A stretch of 64,000 nucleotides of DNA from Doryteuthis pealeii (taxonomy: Eukaryota > Mollusca > Cephalopoda > Myopsida > Loliginidae). The position numbers were made by a program, and so were the translations under genes. The notes under the pieces are model-generated. The model did not search any database and was not told where the DNA came from. It saw nothing but the letters and a program-made list of their open reading frames with translations. Below, piece by piece: positions 42,503 to 55,573 of the stretch (position 1 is its first letter; the number at the start of each line of letters is the position of its first letter). The stretch lies in the NCBI GenBank assembly GCA_023376005.1, contig CM042157.1:25532037-25596036 (forward strand), read 5' to 3'.

Positions 42503-42786
42503 GAAGCACGTGGTGTAATGGTTAAAGTCATGGAAAATGGACTCGTCACCCTGAGTTCAAATCCTGGACATGGGAATTGTATTTCACTTAGCGCTAATAC
42601 CCTTGGGAAAGGTATGAATCCTAATCTCCCTCCAGCTATGGATAAATAGTAGGGCAGACTGGACTCTTTAACCTTGGTTAGGCAACCGGCCTAGGAGAAG
42701 GAAAACTCTGAATTCAAACCTGTTGAACTCCGTTTAAGAAATTGACCTTTGTCACATCCTGCTCGTGCGGAAGGGTTGGTAAAATA
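42503..42786 (+). mobile_element. SINE-B, full length
   Basis: A box TGGTGTAATGG at 42511-42521, a perfect match to the Pol III consensus; B box GTTCAAATCC. The body is as at 24413-24695. It follows SINE-A in the same orientation. Confidence 0.88.
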
Positions 42787-42794
42787 TATACATG

Positions 42795-42838
42795 AATGTG
42801 TGTGTGTGTGTGTGTGGTGTGTGTGTGTGTGTGTGTGA
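42795..42838. repeat. (TG)n microsatellite
   Basis: TG run. Confidence 0.96.
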
Positions 42839-42857
42839 AAAGTATGTATGTATGTAT

Positions 42858-43152
42858 GAAAAAAAAAGAAAGAAAGTAAAAAGTGATAAAAAAGCGAACA
42901 ATAATGTGATCAGTTGAAAAAGAAAGAAAGAAAAACTGGGGAAATATCAATAAAGAAAGTAAGAAAGTACAATTGTGTGATAAGTTAAAAAAAATAAAGA
43001 AAAATGATAAAATATTAAGAAAGAAAGAAAGAAAGAAAGAAAGAAGGGATTAAAGAGAGAACAAGATGGTCATGATTTTAAAAAGAAAAAAAAGAAAAAA
43101 ATGATAAAAGATTAAGAATGAAAAAAGAAAGAAAGAATGAATAAATGAATGA

Positions 43153-43184
<32 letters not shown>

Positions 43185-43307
43185 AAAGGGATAAAGAAAA
43201 AAACAAGTTGATAATGATTTTTAAAAAGATTGATAACGGAAAAGAAAGAAAGAAACAAACAAACAAACAAAGAAAAAAATATTAACTGAGATTGATAGCG
43301 GAAAAAA

Positions 43308-43351
<44 letters not shown>

Positions 43352-43620
43352 AGGGATAAAGGAAAGAACAAGTTGATAATGATTTTTAAAAAGATTGATA
43401 GCGGAAAAAAAGAAAGAAAGAAAGAAAGAAAGGAAAAAAGAAAGAAAGAAAGAAGGACAAAGAAAGAACAAGTTGATAATGATTTTTAAGAAAGATTGTT
43501 AGCGGGAAAGAAACTAACAAACAAAGAAACAAAACAAAAAAATTAACTGAGATTTATAGCAGAAAAGAAAGAAAGAAAGAAAGACAGACAGACAGACAGA
43601 AGGGATAAAAGAGAGAACAA
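42858..43620. repeat. (GAAA)n higher-order repeat
   Basis: GAAA runs alternate with a recurring spacer ('caagttgataatgattttta', 'agattgatagcgg') at about 43204, 43370 and 43470, and a third form near 43275 and 43545. The Phe/Leu/Ser-rich minus frames are artefacts of the repeat. Confidence 0.92.
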
Positions 43621-44410
43621 GATGGTGATGATTTTAATTTCGAAGAAAACGTTCCATTCACTGTTCTTTGTAAATGCAGATTCAGTCAGTAGACATTTTT
43701 TACCGGGCCAGTTTGAGCTAGGACATTCAACTATTATATTGTTTACCGCAGCGGACAAGGAAATGAATCTCACTCTACCAGACAGCTAGAATAAATTGCG
43801 CACGTCAAAATAAATAAAATGTCATTTTCCATAAGTCCATGTCAGCAATCACCGTAAAACCGTTGCTCTATTTAACGATTGTTGGAAGTAATATAGCTGC
43901 AAATATCGGAAATACCAAAGCTGGGAGTGACACGTGTCAAGTTTCTTTAATAAGGACAAAATAGTCTTCTGTGAAGCCTTATGGGTAAATTCAAATTTAA
44001 ATTTAAATTCGTAGAATAAGATGGAGAAAAAAAGAGAAGACAACGAAGAGGAAAGAAGACTGAGAAGAAGAAAAGAAATCAAAAAGGAAGAAAGAAGAAG
44101 ACGAGTACAAGAAAAAGGAACATGGAATGAAAATTAAAAAAGAAGAAAAGAAAAACAAGAAGTCAAAGGGACAGAGAAGAAAAATATAGAAGAAGAAGAA
44201 CAAGACGAAGAAAATAGTAATTCGGGTTTGGAATGAAAAGTTCAAAGATGACCAAGATTCTCACATTGAAGGTGAAACAAATGACGTTCATTTTTACGAT
44301 ATACTTCTGTTTGTGGTCCACACACTTCAATTGGTATCACAGAACTTGGAAAAGATTGGTCCAAAAACTTAACTACAATAATCTAAACTCACACATGATG
44401 TTTCAACCAA
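43621..44410. other. Unique sequence, purine-rich in part
   Basis: 44010-44220 is A/G-rich. The minus frame at 43543-43773 contains a non-repetitive stretch (NNIIVECPSSNWPGKKC) that I do not recognise. Confidence 0.4.
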
Positions 44411-44412
44411 CA

Positions 44413-44416
<4 letters not shown>

Positions 44417-44451
<35 letters not shown>

Positions 44452-44632
44452 CAAAAGACTTAGACAAATTTCGAAGCTAGTGCTAAAGCAACATTGATAA
44501 TGTTAAGTATAGATCTGGTTTCTTTAATATATCCTAATACATAGGTAAATCAATAATCGGTGGCATATAAGATTACAACCCCGGTCATAACAATGCAACG
44601 TGATTATGTCTATGTATGCGTATATATTATTT

Positions 44633-44709
<77 letters not shown>

Positions 44710-44735
44710 TGTCTGTCTGTCTGTCCGTCTGCTCT
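44417..44735. repeat. (TA)n, then (TA)n-(TG)n-(TCTG)n
   Basis: TA at 44417-44449; TA/TG/TCTG at 44636-44735. Confidence 0.95.
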
Positions 44736-45090
44736 CTGTGTGTCTGTGTCTATTATTGTCTGCGTATATTATATGGATATATATGTATGCTTATGGATTG
44801 TTTTGTCCGTATACATATTAACGTTATTATCTATTAATTTCTTATTTTATTAAAACATTAATATCCATATGAAATACGTCCATATCAATGTTAACATTCC
44901 ATCTCGGCATGTTCTCGTTCTACATGCGTCATATTATGATCTTCATTTCTCTTTTTTTCACATGCAATGATCACGTTATCACTTTCATATATAAACGGAC
45001 ATATGAAAAATAACGATAAATAACATTTATATTCCCACATTCACCATACACGCAACATTTCATTTTTCTCCTTACAAAAATTTCTCTTGT
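44736..45090. other. AT-rich unique sequence
   Basis: Nothing recognised. Confidence 0.45.
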
Positions 45091-45140
45091 ATTGTCCTGA
45101 TGATGGTTTATCATAAACCGAAATACTAAGTAGAGACATA
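45091..45140 (+). ncRNA. Decayed hammerhead (family H5)
   Basis: CTGATGA 45097-45103, unpaired T, stem II GGTTT/AAACC, GAAA, TACT-A-AGTA. The base that should pair with A15.1 is G, so no NUH triplet exists. Stem I GTC/GAC. Expected to be inactive. Confidence 0.55.
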
Positions 45141-45199
45141 TAAAAAGTTTTTCCTTTGATCTTAGCATCTTGTGTCTGTTATATTTGTAAACATTTTCT

Positions 45200-45202
45200 T
45201 CA

Positions 45203-45241
<39 letters not shown>

Positions 45242-45244
45242 TAT

Positions 45245-45291
<47 letters not shown>

Positions 45292-45595
45292 GGGTAATGA
45301 GGACATAAATCAACGGCGCTTGGTTGCTCATGTATGCGAATATACAAGCCAACTCTTGGTTTAGAAAGTGTCAGTAACCAAGCGCGATAGACTACATGTC
45401 CACGCTACACTAACTTGGATATAAATTCTCTATCCACGTATTGAGCACTATTTACTTATATAAGCACCCATATTAACAATATTAGTCTCTCTATATATAC
45501 ATATATGTGTGTGGTGTGTGTGTGGTGTGTGTGTGTGTGGTGTGTGTGTGTGTGTGTGCGTGCGTGCGTGTGTATGTGTATGTGTATGTGTAAAA
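45200..45595. repeat. (TA)n-(TG)n tracts
   Basis: TA/TG at 45200-45289 and a second TG-rich tract at 45505-45592. Confidence 0.93.
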
Positions 45596-46035
45596 ATAGA
45601 AAAAAATTTCTACGAATAATTTTATTTTACATGGGGAGGTCGACGTTAAAACGTTTCGGTTTGGATGAAAAAATGTTTTCTAAACAGTGATGGAAATATT
45701 TTCAAAATTAATTCAGATAAGATAAATATATTAGCGATACAGATGCTAATTTTTTCGTTAACAGGGTTTTCCTTTTTTTCATATAAAATTGGCGATTATG
45801 TGAATTCCGGACCATAATTTATTACAGAATGACGTTATTGAGTTTTTCCTTTCTTTCAAAAGGTAAATATTGCTCTGTATTAAATCTAAAATATACATCA
45901 TTATGCATTGAGCTCTCTCTAGGGATTCATTAAAATCCTCTTATTGCACCTACTAAAGCATGCAATATATTATACAGTGAGATTTTGAAGATTCCATGTA
46001 GAAATAATCCTTAATACCAGTTCTGGATAGTTTAG
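45596..46035. other. AT-rich unique sequence
   Basis: Shares short segments ('taatttattacagaatg', 'ggattcattaaaatcc') in the same order with 46845-47015, suggesting an old ~1-kb duplication. Confidence 0.5.
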
Positions 46036-46270
46036 ATATATACTTATATATATATAATAATTATATATATATATATATATATAAATATAATATATGTGTG
46101 TTGTGTAAAAAATGGAAATTGAAATGAATCCGACAATATGAGGAAGAATGAATAAGAAAAGAAAGACAGAATGATAAATTATAAAAGAATGAATTCTAAT
46201 CGACTCATCATACACATGAGTGTCGCGTCCAGTTCCTTCAATTTGAATAAGAGAATGTTCACGTGCCGTG
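46036..46270. mobile_element. (TA)n plus decayed H3-type element
   Basis: After TA (46040-46083), 'aatgaatccgacaatatgag' and 'gaaaagaaagacagaatgat' match the H3 element's ends. The ribozyme region reads GCGAC instead of GAAAC, with no complete CTGATGA. Confidence 0.5.
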
Positions 46271-47600
46271 CAAATGTTCTCAAGGAGTGGCTCAATAGGT
46301 ACGAATATACTTCGCCGTGTGTGTCAGGCGAACGGTAAATATTCACAACCGCGAAAGACTAGGTATTAACTCTTGCAGACGTGAATTGCTAGCTGACCCC
46401 GAAAACATGGTAAAGTCGATACTTTGATTAAATTCACTCGCTATTTGCATCTATCAACTTCTGTTCCCCTTCTTTTCTACGTATACTCAATTCCACATAT
46501 TTTTACTAAACTAAAACAAAGCAAATAAGTACTATAGATAATATAAATTTATACTGAGTATAGTATAGGTACCCTACACTATTAATTCTGCTATATTACT
46601 ATCGACTCATAACTTAATCAAACAATATAAACGTGGTATATCTTTGGTTAGGATTTTCAAGAGAATAACCGTGACCCTAAGGACAGAATTCAATAAGAAT
46701 TGCGCTGAAGCGCGGTCGTGGGCAATAGAAATTTATTTCGCACCAAAACTTTAAACAAGCCTCTGTGTCCTCAAATTAGAAGGACAATCATAAAGATTTT
46801 GACATGTTAGCTGTCTAGAATTTTAAAAAAAAGTTTATTTATCGACCATAATTTATTACAGAATGTGGATGGGTTTTAGTGTTGATATTTTCAATTCTTC
46901 TTCTTTCAAAGGTAAATAGGTTGCTCTGTTGTAGGTTAAAGTCTAAAAGAATACTTTAGATTGAGTGTATGCGATTAGAGGCTCTCTCCACGGATTCATT
47001 AAAATCCTTTTATTGTGCAGGAACCCTAAACTTTAGAATGGAAAATAGAGGCTGGTGTGCCAAGGTGACTAGTCGAAGAGCTGATACAGGAGTTTGAAGG
47101 ATTCCATTGAGAGAAGCTCATTGTTCACCTCGGCTAATACCAGTCTATTCAGCTGACTAGAGAAAAGATCATAGTTTATCGTCGTGTTACGGTTGTAGGC
47201 TATAGTAGTTTTTATAATTACGCAATATTCTATACCTCACCGGTTAATGTAACATACCTTAGTCAATATCATATCATATAGGCAGAGATAAAGTTAAAGA
47301 ACTTCAATAGTCATCAATTAGCTATATTTACACGTTCGAAAAACAAATAAACAAACAAATCAAAACTCAAACCAAATCCGCATCACGCAACTGTGTTATT
47401 CTCTCATCACTTTAATAAGGAGATAGAAAGAAGATGTCTTACAAGAACTCATAAACCTACAGTTTGTGGGGAAATTTATAGATAAATTCTATTTAATAAA
47501 TATAACTATAACTTCCCCGATTAGAGCCTTCACTCGGAAGACCCTCTATACGATGCATTGTGAAGTAGAGTGAAAACAACATAGAAATTACTCCCACATC
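46271..47600. other. AT-rich unique sequence
   Basis: 46845-47015 resembles 45825-45950. No gene recognised. Confidence 0.45.
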
Positions 47601-47617
47601 TAAACAGAAACTACCTG

Positions 47618-47989
47618 GTGTTCAGATTACTCTCTGGCCCTCCCATTTACCCTTTACCTCTCTCTCCCTCGCCTCTCCTTTGGCCACGACCCACAAGACA
47701 CAAATTAGCTCCGCTGCCTCCGATCCCTTCCGGCGTTGCTCTTCCGCCCTTTTTCTCACCTGTCTGTCTGCCACGCGGGTCTTGGTTGGCAGCCGAAGCT
47801 GAAACATTAAACCTATCTGGCTGTGAGTCTGATTCAATCCCTCCCTCCGATCTCCTGTGTGACAACGGCCACCCTCTACCGCCTCTCACAGAATCCCACG
47901 CTTTGTCTGCATCTCGCTCTGTCCTCCAGTTATATCAAGAGGACGCCGACTCCCGCATAATGCATGAACATTCTTTGATAGTCTCCTAG
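47618..47989 (+). other. GC-rich open frame, 123 aa, unrecognised
   Basis: The only GC-rich, non-simple open frame of this length in the window. The predicted protein is Pro/Leu/Ser-rich at first, then more mixed (LNLSGCESDSIPPSDLL). No domain recognised. Two long overlapping minus frames also exist, so the open frame may reflect GC content alone. It could be a 5' exon, an LTR-element leader or a CpG-island-like promoter segment. I have no evidence that decides between these. Confidence 0.3.
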
Positions 47990-48603
47990 GTTTAGTATTA
48001 CACAATCTCCATCTCCTTCCAATTAGATAGCTGACTACCTAAATATCTTCATACCGTTCATATATTAGGATTAACCTTACGGGTTCACCTACCCATGGAG
48101 CCACAACTAAATTCCGAACCTAAAGCGTTGCCTCCGGGCGTGTGGCGGGTTGGACCCGGGTCTTGAAATCGTTATAGCGTGTAATAAGTGAAATTGTTAA
48201 TTTATTATTTCCCCAGGTCTATGAGTCCTCATATAACCAGTTGTCCACTTCTCGTGGGGACATCCAGTAAATATTTTCTATGAAAAATGATTCCAAATAT
48301 ATTGATTTTGTCATGTCGTTAATTCCTTTTTCCCTAATTCAACAGAAAAAATTATGATTTTAGTGACTCGGAAAAAAGCCCTAAGAGAGACCCTATATAC
48401 AGTCTAAAATGGTACTCAGCTCTTATGGACAGTGGAGCCAAGACCAATGAACGAACACGCCATCGTTCTGTTGGTACAATGTTTATGATAAATCTTATAC
48501 ACTAAATGTCCATTTTATGGGACAGAGTTAGTGGGTTGATGGATTACCAATGTATCCAAGTCACTCACAGGGTGAATCCACATCTCTCACTCTTCTTCCT
48601 CTT
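47990..48603. other. Unique sequence up to the gap
   Basis: Nothing recognised; the contig ends at 48603. Confidence 0.45.
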
Positions 48604-48703
48604 NNNNNNNNNNNNNNNNNNNNNNNNNNNNNNNNNNNNNNNNNNNNNNNNNNNNNNNNNNNNNNNNNNNNNNNNNNNNNNNNNNNNNNNNNNNNNNNNN
48701 NNN
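48604..48703. other. Assembly gap, 100 N
   Basis: Exactly 100 N, a size conventionally used for gaps of unknown length. Confidence 0.99.
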
Positions 48704-48759
48704 CGTGTAATAAAAGTCACATAGGAAAGAGGAAATTATTACCTACTCTAAAAACAAAT

Positions 48760-49275
48760 CATAAAATCTAAAGAGGTCCGTTTTAGTGTAAGAGTATATG
48801 GATCGGCCTGTTCAGCTTGGCAGTTCCGGTTTCCAAAATCGACGGGCCACAGGGCGGTCTCCGATCTGATAGCTTCTTTAGCTGATGAGGCCTAATAGCC
48901 CGAAATTGTACATACAGAGAGGAGATTTGATTTTTCTCGATTTGTTTAGCCAACATTTTAATAGTATTCCCGGGCCTAATTCATTATTTAATTAATTAAT
49001 TTTTCAAAATTAGGCCGACTCCAATTAAGCACATATATAGATATATATATATATATATATCATGAGAGTAAGTAAACAACAACTTGTTTTATTGATATGG
49101 CTTTTTAGCCAACAATTTTTGAGGATATGTGCTAATTTTGAAGTCCATTACCTAATTTTTTGAAAAAATAATTAAGTTAAAATTAATGATTAGGCGGCTA
49201 TATGTAAGGTTAAACAAATCGAGAGCAAATTGTCAATCCTGATACGTACATTCCGACCTATTAGGGTTCTCATCA
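48760..49275. mobile_element. SINE-H1 copies (partners of 18567-19053)
   Basis: Head, hammerhead (CTGATGA 48882-48888, stem II and GAAA disturbed by single-base indels), tail and the inverted fragment at 49120-49275. The damage looks like consensus error, not biological decay. Confidence 0.8.
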
Positions 49276-49939
49276 TAATATATATAGTATACTATATATA
49301 TATATATATATGAAGGGAAGTTGAATGCTCACTTCTATCAAGATAATTCCGGGCTTTATTCCTTAGAGCAATTAGGAGTACCCAGTCGAGGCAGAACTGG
49401 GCTTCTGGTTCTAATTACTTATTTTATACCAGGACCACGGACTATTAGGAATACATGTGACTGTATTTCTAACATCCACTATTAATTCCGCTAAAAGCAA
49501 ACTTTGTTACAGCATTTTTTATTTTATTCTATCTATCTTCCCTTTTCTACATTGTCCTTTTTGGCCCATTTTACAGTTAATTTCCCAACTTTCTGATTTT
49601 TTCACTTGTTTTCTCCAGTGTTTTTTGCTTGGACGGATCAGCTCCACTATGCATTTCAAAATAATGATATTACCAAGGGTTAAAAAGGAAAGAAGAGAAA
49701 GGCTTAAAAACAATTACGCATTAAACAGAAATCCGATGCGTATTCCCTGTCAAAATTACATAAAGCCAAGTGGTATATTGCTGTGATTTCATTTGTACCT
49801 TCGGAATAATTATAGCCTCAGTCAAAGAGACGGAGAGGAAATGCAGTTTACAAATGAGGCAGGTTTTGAAGAATACCTTACATAAATACCACACCATGCA
49901 TATATAGCAATAAGCATAATATTGTACAGATCAACTGCC

Positions 49940-50390
49940 CGTCCCTCCATTAAATCCTATTAACCCCACCACCAGAAACTTTTCTCCATGAGCCCACAAT
50001 TGACTCCACAAAACCCGGTGCAGATCCACACAATTGGATGCAAATGACAGGAAGGACGTTCTTTCCCGTTGTATCCGATGGTTCAGATTGATAAAAATTT
50101 CATGCTTATTGCACCACATTATGGTTCTCCTTAAGGCCAAGAGCTTGACTTAACATCTTTGTTACCCAGGTTTGCACAAGACACATTGCTTGTTCCCCTG
50201 GCAGTTTGCCATGAATTTGGCCTGATGAGATTTTCTATTAATTGACATATCCAGCCTTAGAAAGCAGAATTTCGACCACATGAATCTTTACAGTTCCAAC
50301 CCTCCGTGTCTTCTCCAAACGAGAGTGTGTACCTTTCGAAGTTGACGGCATGAGGTTTCACAAGCGTTTCAGTTCTTTAACTTTATTGCA
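49940..50390 (-). pseudogene. LINE zinc-finger C-terminus, second copy
   Basis: Partner of 19684-20100 with further frame-disrupting indels. Confidence 0.65.
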
Positions 50391-50399
50391 TACATACAA

Positions 50400-51200
50400 T
50401 ACATACATACCATACTGTTTACTTCTCATTTACTGGGGTCGTGTATTAAGTAAAAAGTCACCAGAGGGATAATATAACGCTACTGTTCTTAAACAAAACG
50501 AAAAATTCTGGGAGGGTCAGCTGGCTGTAATTGGTCAGATCAGGGTTTTGAATCACCATTAATTGAAGCCGGTTCTCCTGTCATAGCTCTGCTGTTGAGG
50601 CTTAATAGGCCGAAATGTACATACAGAGATTGATGTTTTCTTATTGTTAGCCTCACATTTGGAATAGATATGCCCGCCTAATTCATTAATTATTAATTTT
50701 CAAAATTTAGTTACGACTTCAATTAAGCACATATTCTTCCCAAAAAATTTGTGCGACTAAACAAAAGCCATATCAAAACACATCGTCTGTTGTTTACTTC
50801 TCATTACTGTTGGTAGTTTAAAATTCACCATAAAGTGGAATTATACCTACTCAAACAAAACGAAAAAAAATCTTGTAAAAGCCAGCTGGTGTGAATGGTT
50901 AGAAGTCCCGGCCTGTCCAGCTTTGACTGTCAGGTTCGGAATCACACACAAAGCGTCTCCTGGTCGATAGGCTCTGCTGATGAGGCTAATAGCCGAACGA
51001 AAATGTGACATAAAAGAGATTGATTTTTCTCAGTTTTTGTTTTAGCCTTATATAAATAATATGCCTGCTAATTCTTAAATTATTTTTAATTTAATTTTCA
51101 AAATAGACGACTTCCAATTTCAAGCACATATTCTCCCAAAAATTGTCGGCTAAAAAAAAAAGCCATATCAAACACATCGTCTGTTTGTTTACTTTCTCAT
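50400..51200 (+). mobile_element. SINE-H1 array, second copy
   Basis: Partner of 20129-20880. Hammerhead cores at 50587-50628 (CTGTTGA form) and about 50970-51015 (CTGATGA form, indel-damaged). Confidence 0.8.
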
Positions 51201-52202
51201 ACATACATACATACATAACATGTTAACAGAGGCACTCGAGGGGTAAATGTTTATTGTCATAGGAAAAATAGGCACGGCAACTCAAGTTCAATTCCTGCGA
51301 GGCTGTTTACATTTCGCATTCATGCAAATAACAATTAGAAAGGCATTGCATCCGATTATTCACCTTTCCAACATATGGCTTTGGTTTAAAATACATCAAC
51401 ATTAAGGGTGGGTAACTAGCAATTTTTAAAATAATGCTTCAAGAAGCAAAAAAGTAAAAAAATCAGAGTTCAAACCATTGTCAGGAAGAACCTAGAACTA
51501 TGTGGATCAGCAAATACAAGGGAAGTTTAGTTTCTTGTCTATGTACGACACTTGTTAAAAGTCTATAAACATCAATTTAGAGTTAAAAAATAAGATTGAC
51601 GAATGTCCTTAGAACTGTTTTTCTTTTGGGAGGAGGCGAAGGGTTTCGTTAACTTAATTATTTTCTAAACCACGAGGAAAAAACAAAAAGCAAAGGTTAC
51701 TATACGGACAAAATCCGGTGTTTTCTCTGTAGTCGCAGGCCCGACTGGATTTAAGTAGTCAGTTATTTGTAAGACGAAACTTATTTCAAGTATTTCCGAC
51801 AATATCCAGTATTGGAACATTTCAGAATTTTTAATATGTAAGTACAAAAAATTGTAAGCGCTTTGTTTATCAAAATGACATGATTCGTTAGTAAATGACC
51901 CGAGAAGTTGATTATCCCATAAAACAAAAACAACTAACAAACAACATTTTAAATTATTATTTAAAATACAATTTAAAATATTCCTTCAGAATTTGTCTTA
52001 CAAATTACATTTTTAAGTTCATGATTTTACTCTTATTGTGACAATAATCATTGAAACAATGTTTTCTATTTATAAGTCAATAAACATCGCTTAGAAAGTT
52101 ATAGTTTATTAGTGCAACTTTTCAGTTCTTAAAAATTGGCATGTTTAAATATAGATTTCATTAGGTGACATTTGAACTATGAAAATTGTTGTTTGTAATT
52201 AA

Positions 52203-52795
52203 TACAAATTTTGTAATAAAATTAATTTTAACTAGGGGGGGGGGTAGGGTTATGGATTAGGGTTAGGGTTGGGGTTTAAGCTTAGTTTAATGGGAACTAG
52301 TGGGGCTACTTGACTTTTGGAATGCTAGAAGTGAGTTGGTTTCTTTCCTAGTTGAGGAACAGACAGGGATATTTCACCTTTGTCCGGCAAACCGATCTAA
52401 GGAGAAGGATTGGCATTTCGGTCTCGGAAGACTATATGATAAAGTTTGTATGTACCCCTGAAGTTACAGCGCCTCCTGTGAATATGAAGTTCCGATGCTG
52501 AAAAATATTCTCGACCACAGATGTTCGCATTTGAAGGCTGTCCCTGAAGATGTTGATCTGCGCCGATGCTTTGTTGCCGCTGCTTTCTTCCGGATCTCTT
52601 AGCTTCATGGTGTTGCGTCCGGGTGACTTCTGACATGAACAGTCCTCTATGGGAGATTCTGCCGCCACCGAGGGCGGTCCTGAGCCAAATTTTCCCAGCT
52701 GGAAAGGGCAATGCCAAAGCACCTGAGATCATTCTTGCAGACATCCTTGAATAGCAGCTGGGGGCGACCAATCTATCTTTTACCAGACGTTAGCT
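52203..52795. pseudogene. Telomere-like block and LINE C-terminus, second copy
   Basis: 52203-52310 is the partner of 21856-21965; 52397-52795 (minus) is the partner of 22056-22440, with the frame broken at different places. Confidence 0.75.
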
Positions 52796-52861
52796 CTGCA
52801 TAAAGTATATTACGGATATATACCCAAAGGAAATTGATACAAATTGATACCAAATGAAATA

Positions 52862-53157
52862 AAAGTATATATATATATATATATTATATATTATATATAT
52901 ATAGTGATGAGCTGAGATATATATATTATATATAGTGTGGCGTTCCGCCACATACACTAAAAAAAATCTCCATGGTCTAGCGCCAGTGGAATGGGGAGAG
53001 ACTCCCTCGCTGTCTGGATGATACCGACTTCAGGCCATCCCGACGACTTTATATATATATATATATAGGTCGGGTTTCGATCCCGGCTAGAGGTAGCTGT
53101 TAAAAGTCGAGCCCCACTGATGAGAAATAAAACTTCGAAACACGTGTTTGCGGATGA

Positions 53158-53225
<68 letters not shown>

Positions 53226-53345
53226 GAGAGAAGGAGTGAGAGATAGATAATAGATAGATAGAGAACATAGAGGGGGCAGAGAGAGAGAGGGAGAGAGGGA
53301 GGAAGGGAGAGATAGAGATAGATAGATTAGATTAGATATATATTT
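52862..53345 (+). mobile_element. SINE-A body, H8 hammerhead and microsatellites, second copy
   Basis: Partner of 22517-22990. Hammerhead 53112-53157 keeps CTGATGA, GAAA and ACACGTGT; stem II gains one A in its loop. Confidence 0.75.
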
Positions 53346-53689
53346 TTGGCTACGAACTGAATTGACTGCTATCAAGGTAGCTAAGATTCTGCCAAAGGAG
53401 TCGATATTTTTCAGTCGAATTCTGTCCATTTGAACAAGTCGTGATCTGTTGGGTCCCTGGGTGGGTGTAATCATAATATTTTGGTCATAAAATAAGCTGA
53501 GGGCAATGTTGAACAGCCTCAGGCTTCTTTCCCAGTAAAAATGGAAAGATGGAACCTGTCCTATTTGTGCCCCATCTCTTTTAAAAGTATAAGGTAACTG
53601 CGAACAATCCCTACTGCCTGAATTTTACATTCTGGACACCTTACGATACTCCAAACATTGAATAATAAATATATGATTACATTCGCATA

Positions 53690-54243
53690 TACAAGGTGTG
53701 TCAAAAAAGTATCGAGATTATTTGTACTTTTGGACACACCTTGTATTCTGAAAAATAAATAAACTTCCATCCAATAATTTTTTTCAGAATACAAGGTGTG
53801 TCAAAAAAAGTAAAACGTTTACAGATGTATTTACCAAGATAGAAATGAAGAATGAATGGAACGTTATTTCCTTCAGAATACAAAAAAAAGAACAAAAAAT
53901 CTTGATACTTTATAACACACCTTTTATTATATATATATATATATATATAATATATATAATTATATATATATTATAATATATTAATATAATAAAACACTAA
54001 ACAAACTACCATTTTTATCTTAAAATCTTAACAATTTGACCAACTCGTCTGATGATTGCAGTAAGCATGAATATCGGGATATTAAACCCATAATATCTAA
54101 TATTTGATTGTAAAACTGCTCTGCTATTTTAGCATTGGGCACCTTTATATGCCAATACTTTTTCGCGTTCATTCTCTATCCATTCTCACTCTCTCTTTTC
54201 TCTCTTTCTCTCTTTTCTCTTCTCTCTCTCTCTCCTCTCTCAT

Positions 54244-54274
<31 letters not shown>

Positions 54275-54437
54275 TAATATATATATACTTTGTTGGGTAC
54301 CAATTCATTTGGTATTGGGATGATTCTTTCTAAGCTGGTCCTTTCTTTCAACTGTACGGGTTGCAAAGTTCAGGTCCGAATGGGAGGTCAATGTTTAAAT
54401 TTTTAAACAGAGCAAAGTAATTACATATATTATATAG

Positions 54438-54472
<35 letters not shown>

Positions 54473-54480
54473 AGTAGAAC
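53690..54480. repeat. Mariner-like ends and (TA)n elements, second copy
   Basis: Partners of 23336-24110. The TA tracts are shorter and interrupted here. Confidence 0.8.
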
Positions 54481-54774
54481 AAAAAAGTGATAAGACAAAC
54501 AGGAATATTTCTTATTTGTTATTTATTCTCAACTATTTCCGAACAAGGTCATTGTCAGAACATTTCTTGTTTGAAGAAATTGTTTTTAGAGAGTTTTTTT
54601 TAAGGGAGCATTATAAAAAGAATTATAGAAATTGAAATATTTTTGATATTTTGACATGCTATCATAGTCCGGTAGAGGAGTATATAAGTAGTAGCAAGTC
54701 CATCTGTTCCGTGGAAAATAAAAAATATATATATACTGATATGGATAAAATATGAAATGTTTATGAGTAATAGT

Positions 54775-55050
54775 GGAAGCGCGTTGGTGAAATGGTTAAG
54801 TCATGGGAAATGGACGCGTCGCCCGAGTTCAAATCCTGGACGTGGTAATTGCATTTCACTTAGCGCTAATACCCTTGGGGAAGGTATGAATCTTGCTCTC
54901 CCTCCAACTATGGATGAATACTAGGGCAGACTGGGCTCTTTAACCTTGGTTGGGCAACCGGTCTAGGAGAAGGAAACTCTGAATTCAAACCTGTTGAACT
55001 CCGCTTAATAAATTAATTTGTGTCATATCCTGCCCGTGCACAGGGTTGGT
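54775..55050 (+). mobile_element. SINE-B, second copy
   Basis: Partner of 24413-24695. Confidence 0.85.
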
Positions 55051-55500
55051 AAATATATATAAGTAAATAGGTTCAATATCGTAATAAGGTATGTATATCT
55101 AAGTTCGGGTAACCAAGCGCCGTTAACTTTAGGTTCCCGCTATTTTACAAAGAAAGTGAGACTGAAACATTATATAATTTTGTCCATTAGCGAAATAATA
55201 GGAAAGAAAAACTTGGCGTTTTGTACATTCGATTTTATATTTTTTGTGTGTTTTTGAAACTGCTTCCCACAAGGCAATATGAAATATAAAATCTTCAAAC
55301 GCAATCTCACCACTGTGCTGTAACCGCAAGTGCTTTATGATCCAGGCAATGTGAGACAGAACTGCGAGTCGGAAGAATTAACTATTCATGTCGCATTTTT
55401 GCCGCGAGTGGTACCAGTCATTTCAGCGCTGTTGTAGCCTTTCCCAATCTTTTGAGATCGATATGAATAGACCAAAAGACTTTCAATGAAAGACCGATGC

Positions 55501-55502
<2 letters not shown>

Positions 55503-55573
<71 letters not shown>

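Noticed and set aside
43112..43471. 119-aa Phe/Leu/Ser membrane-like protein
   Set aside because: Translation of (GAAA)n on the minus strand.
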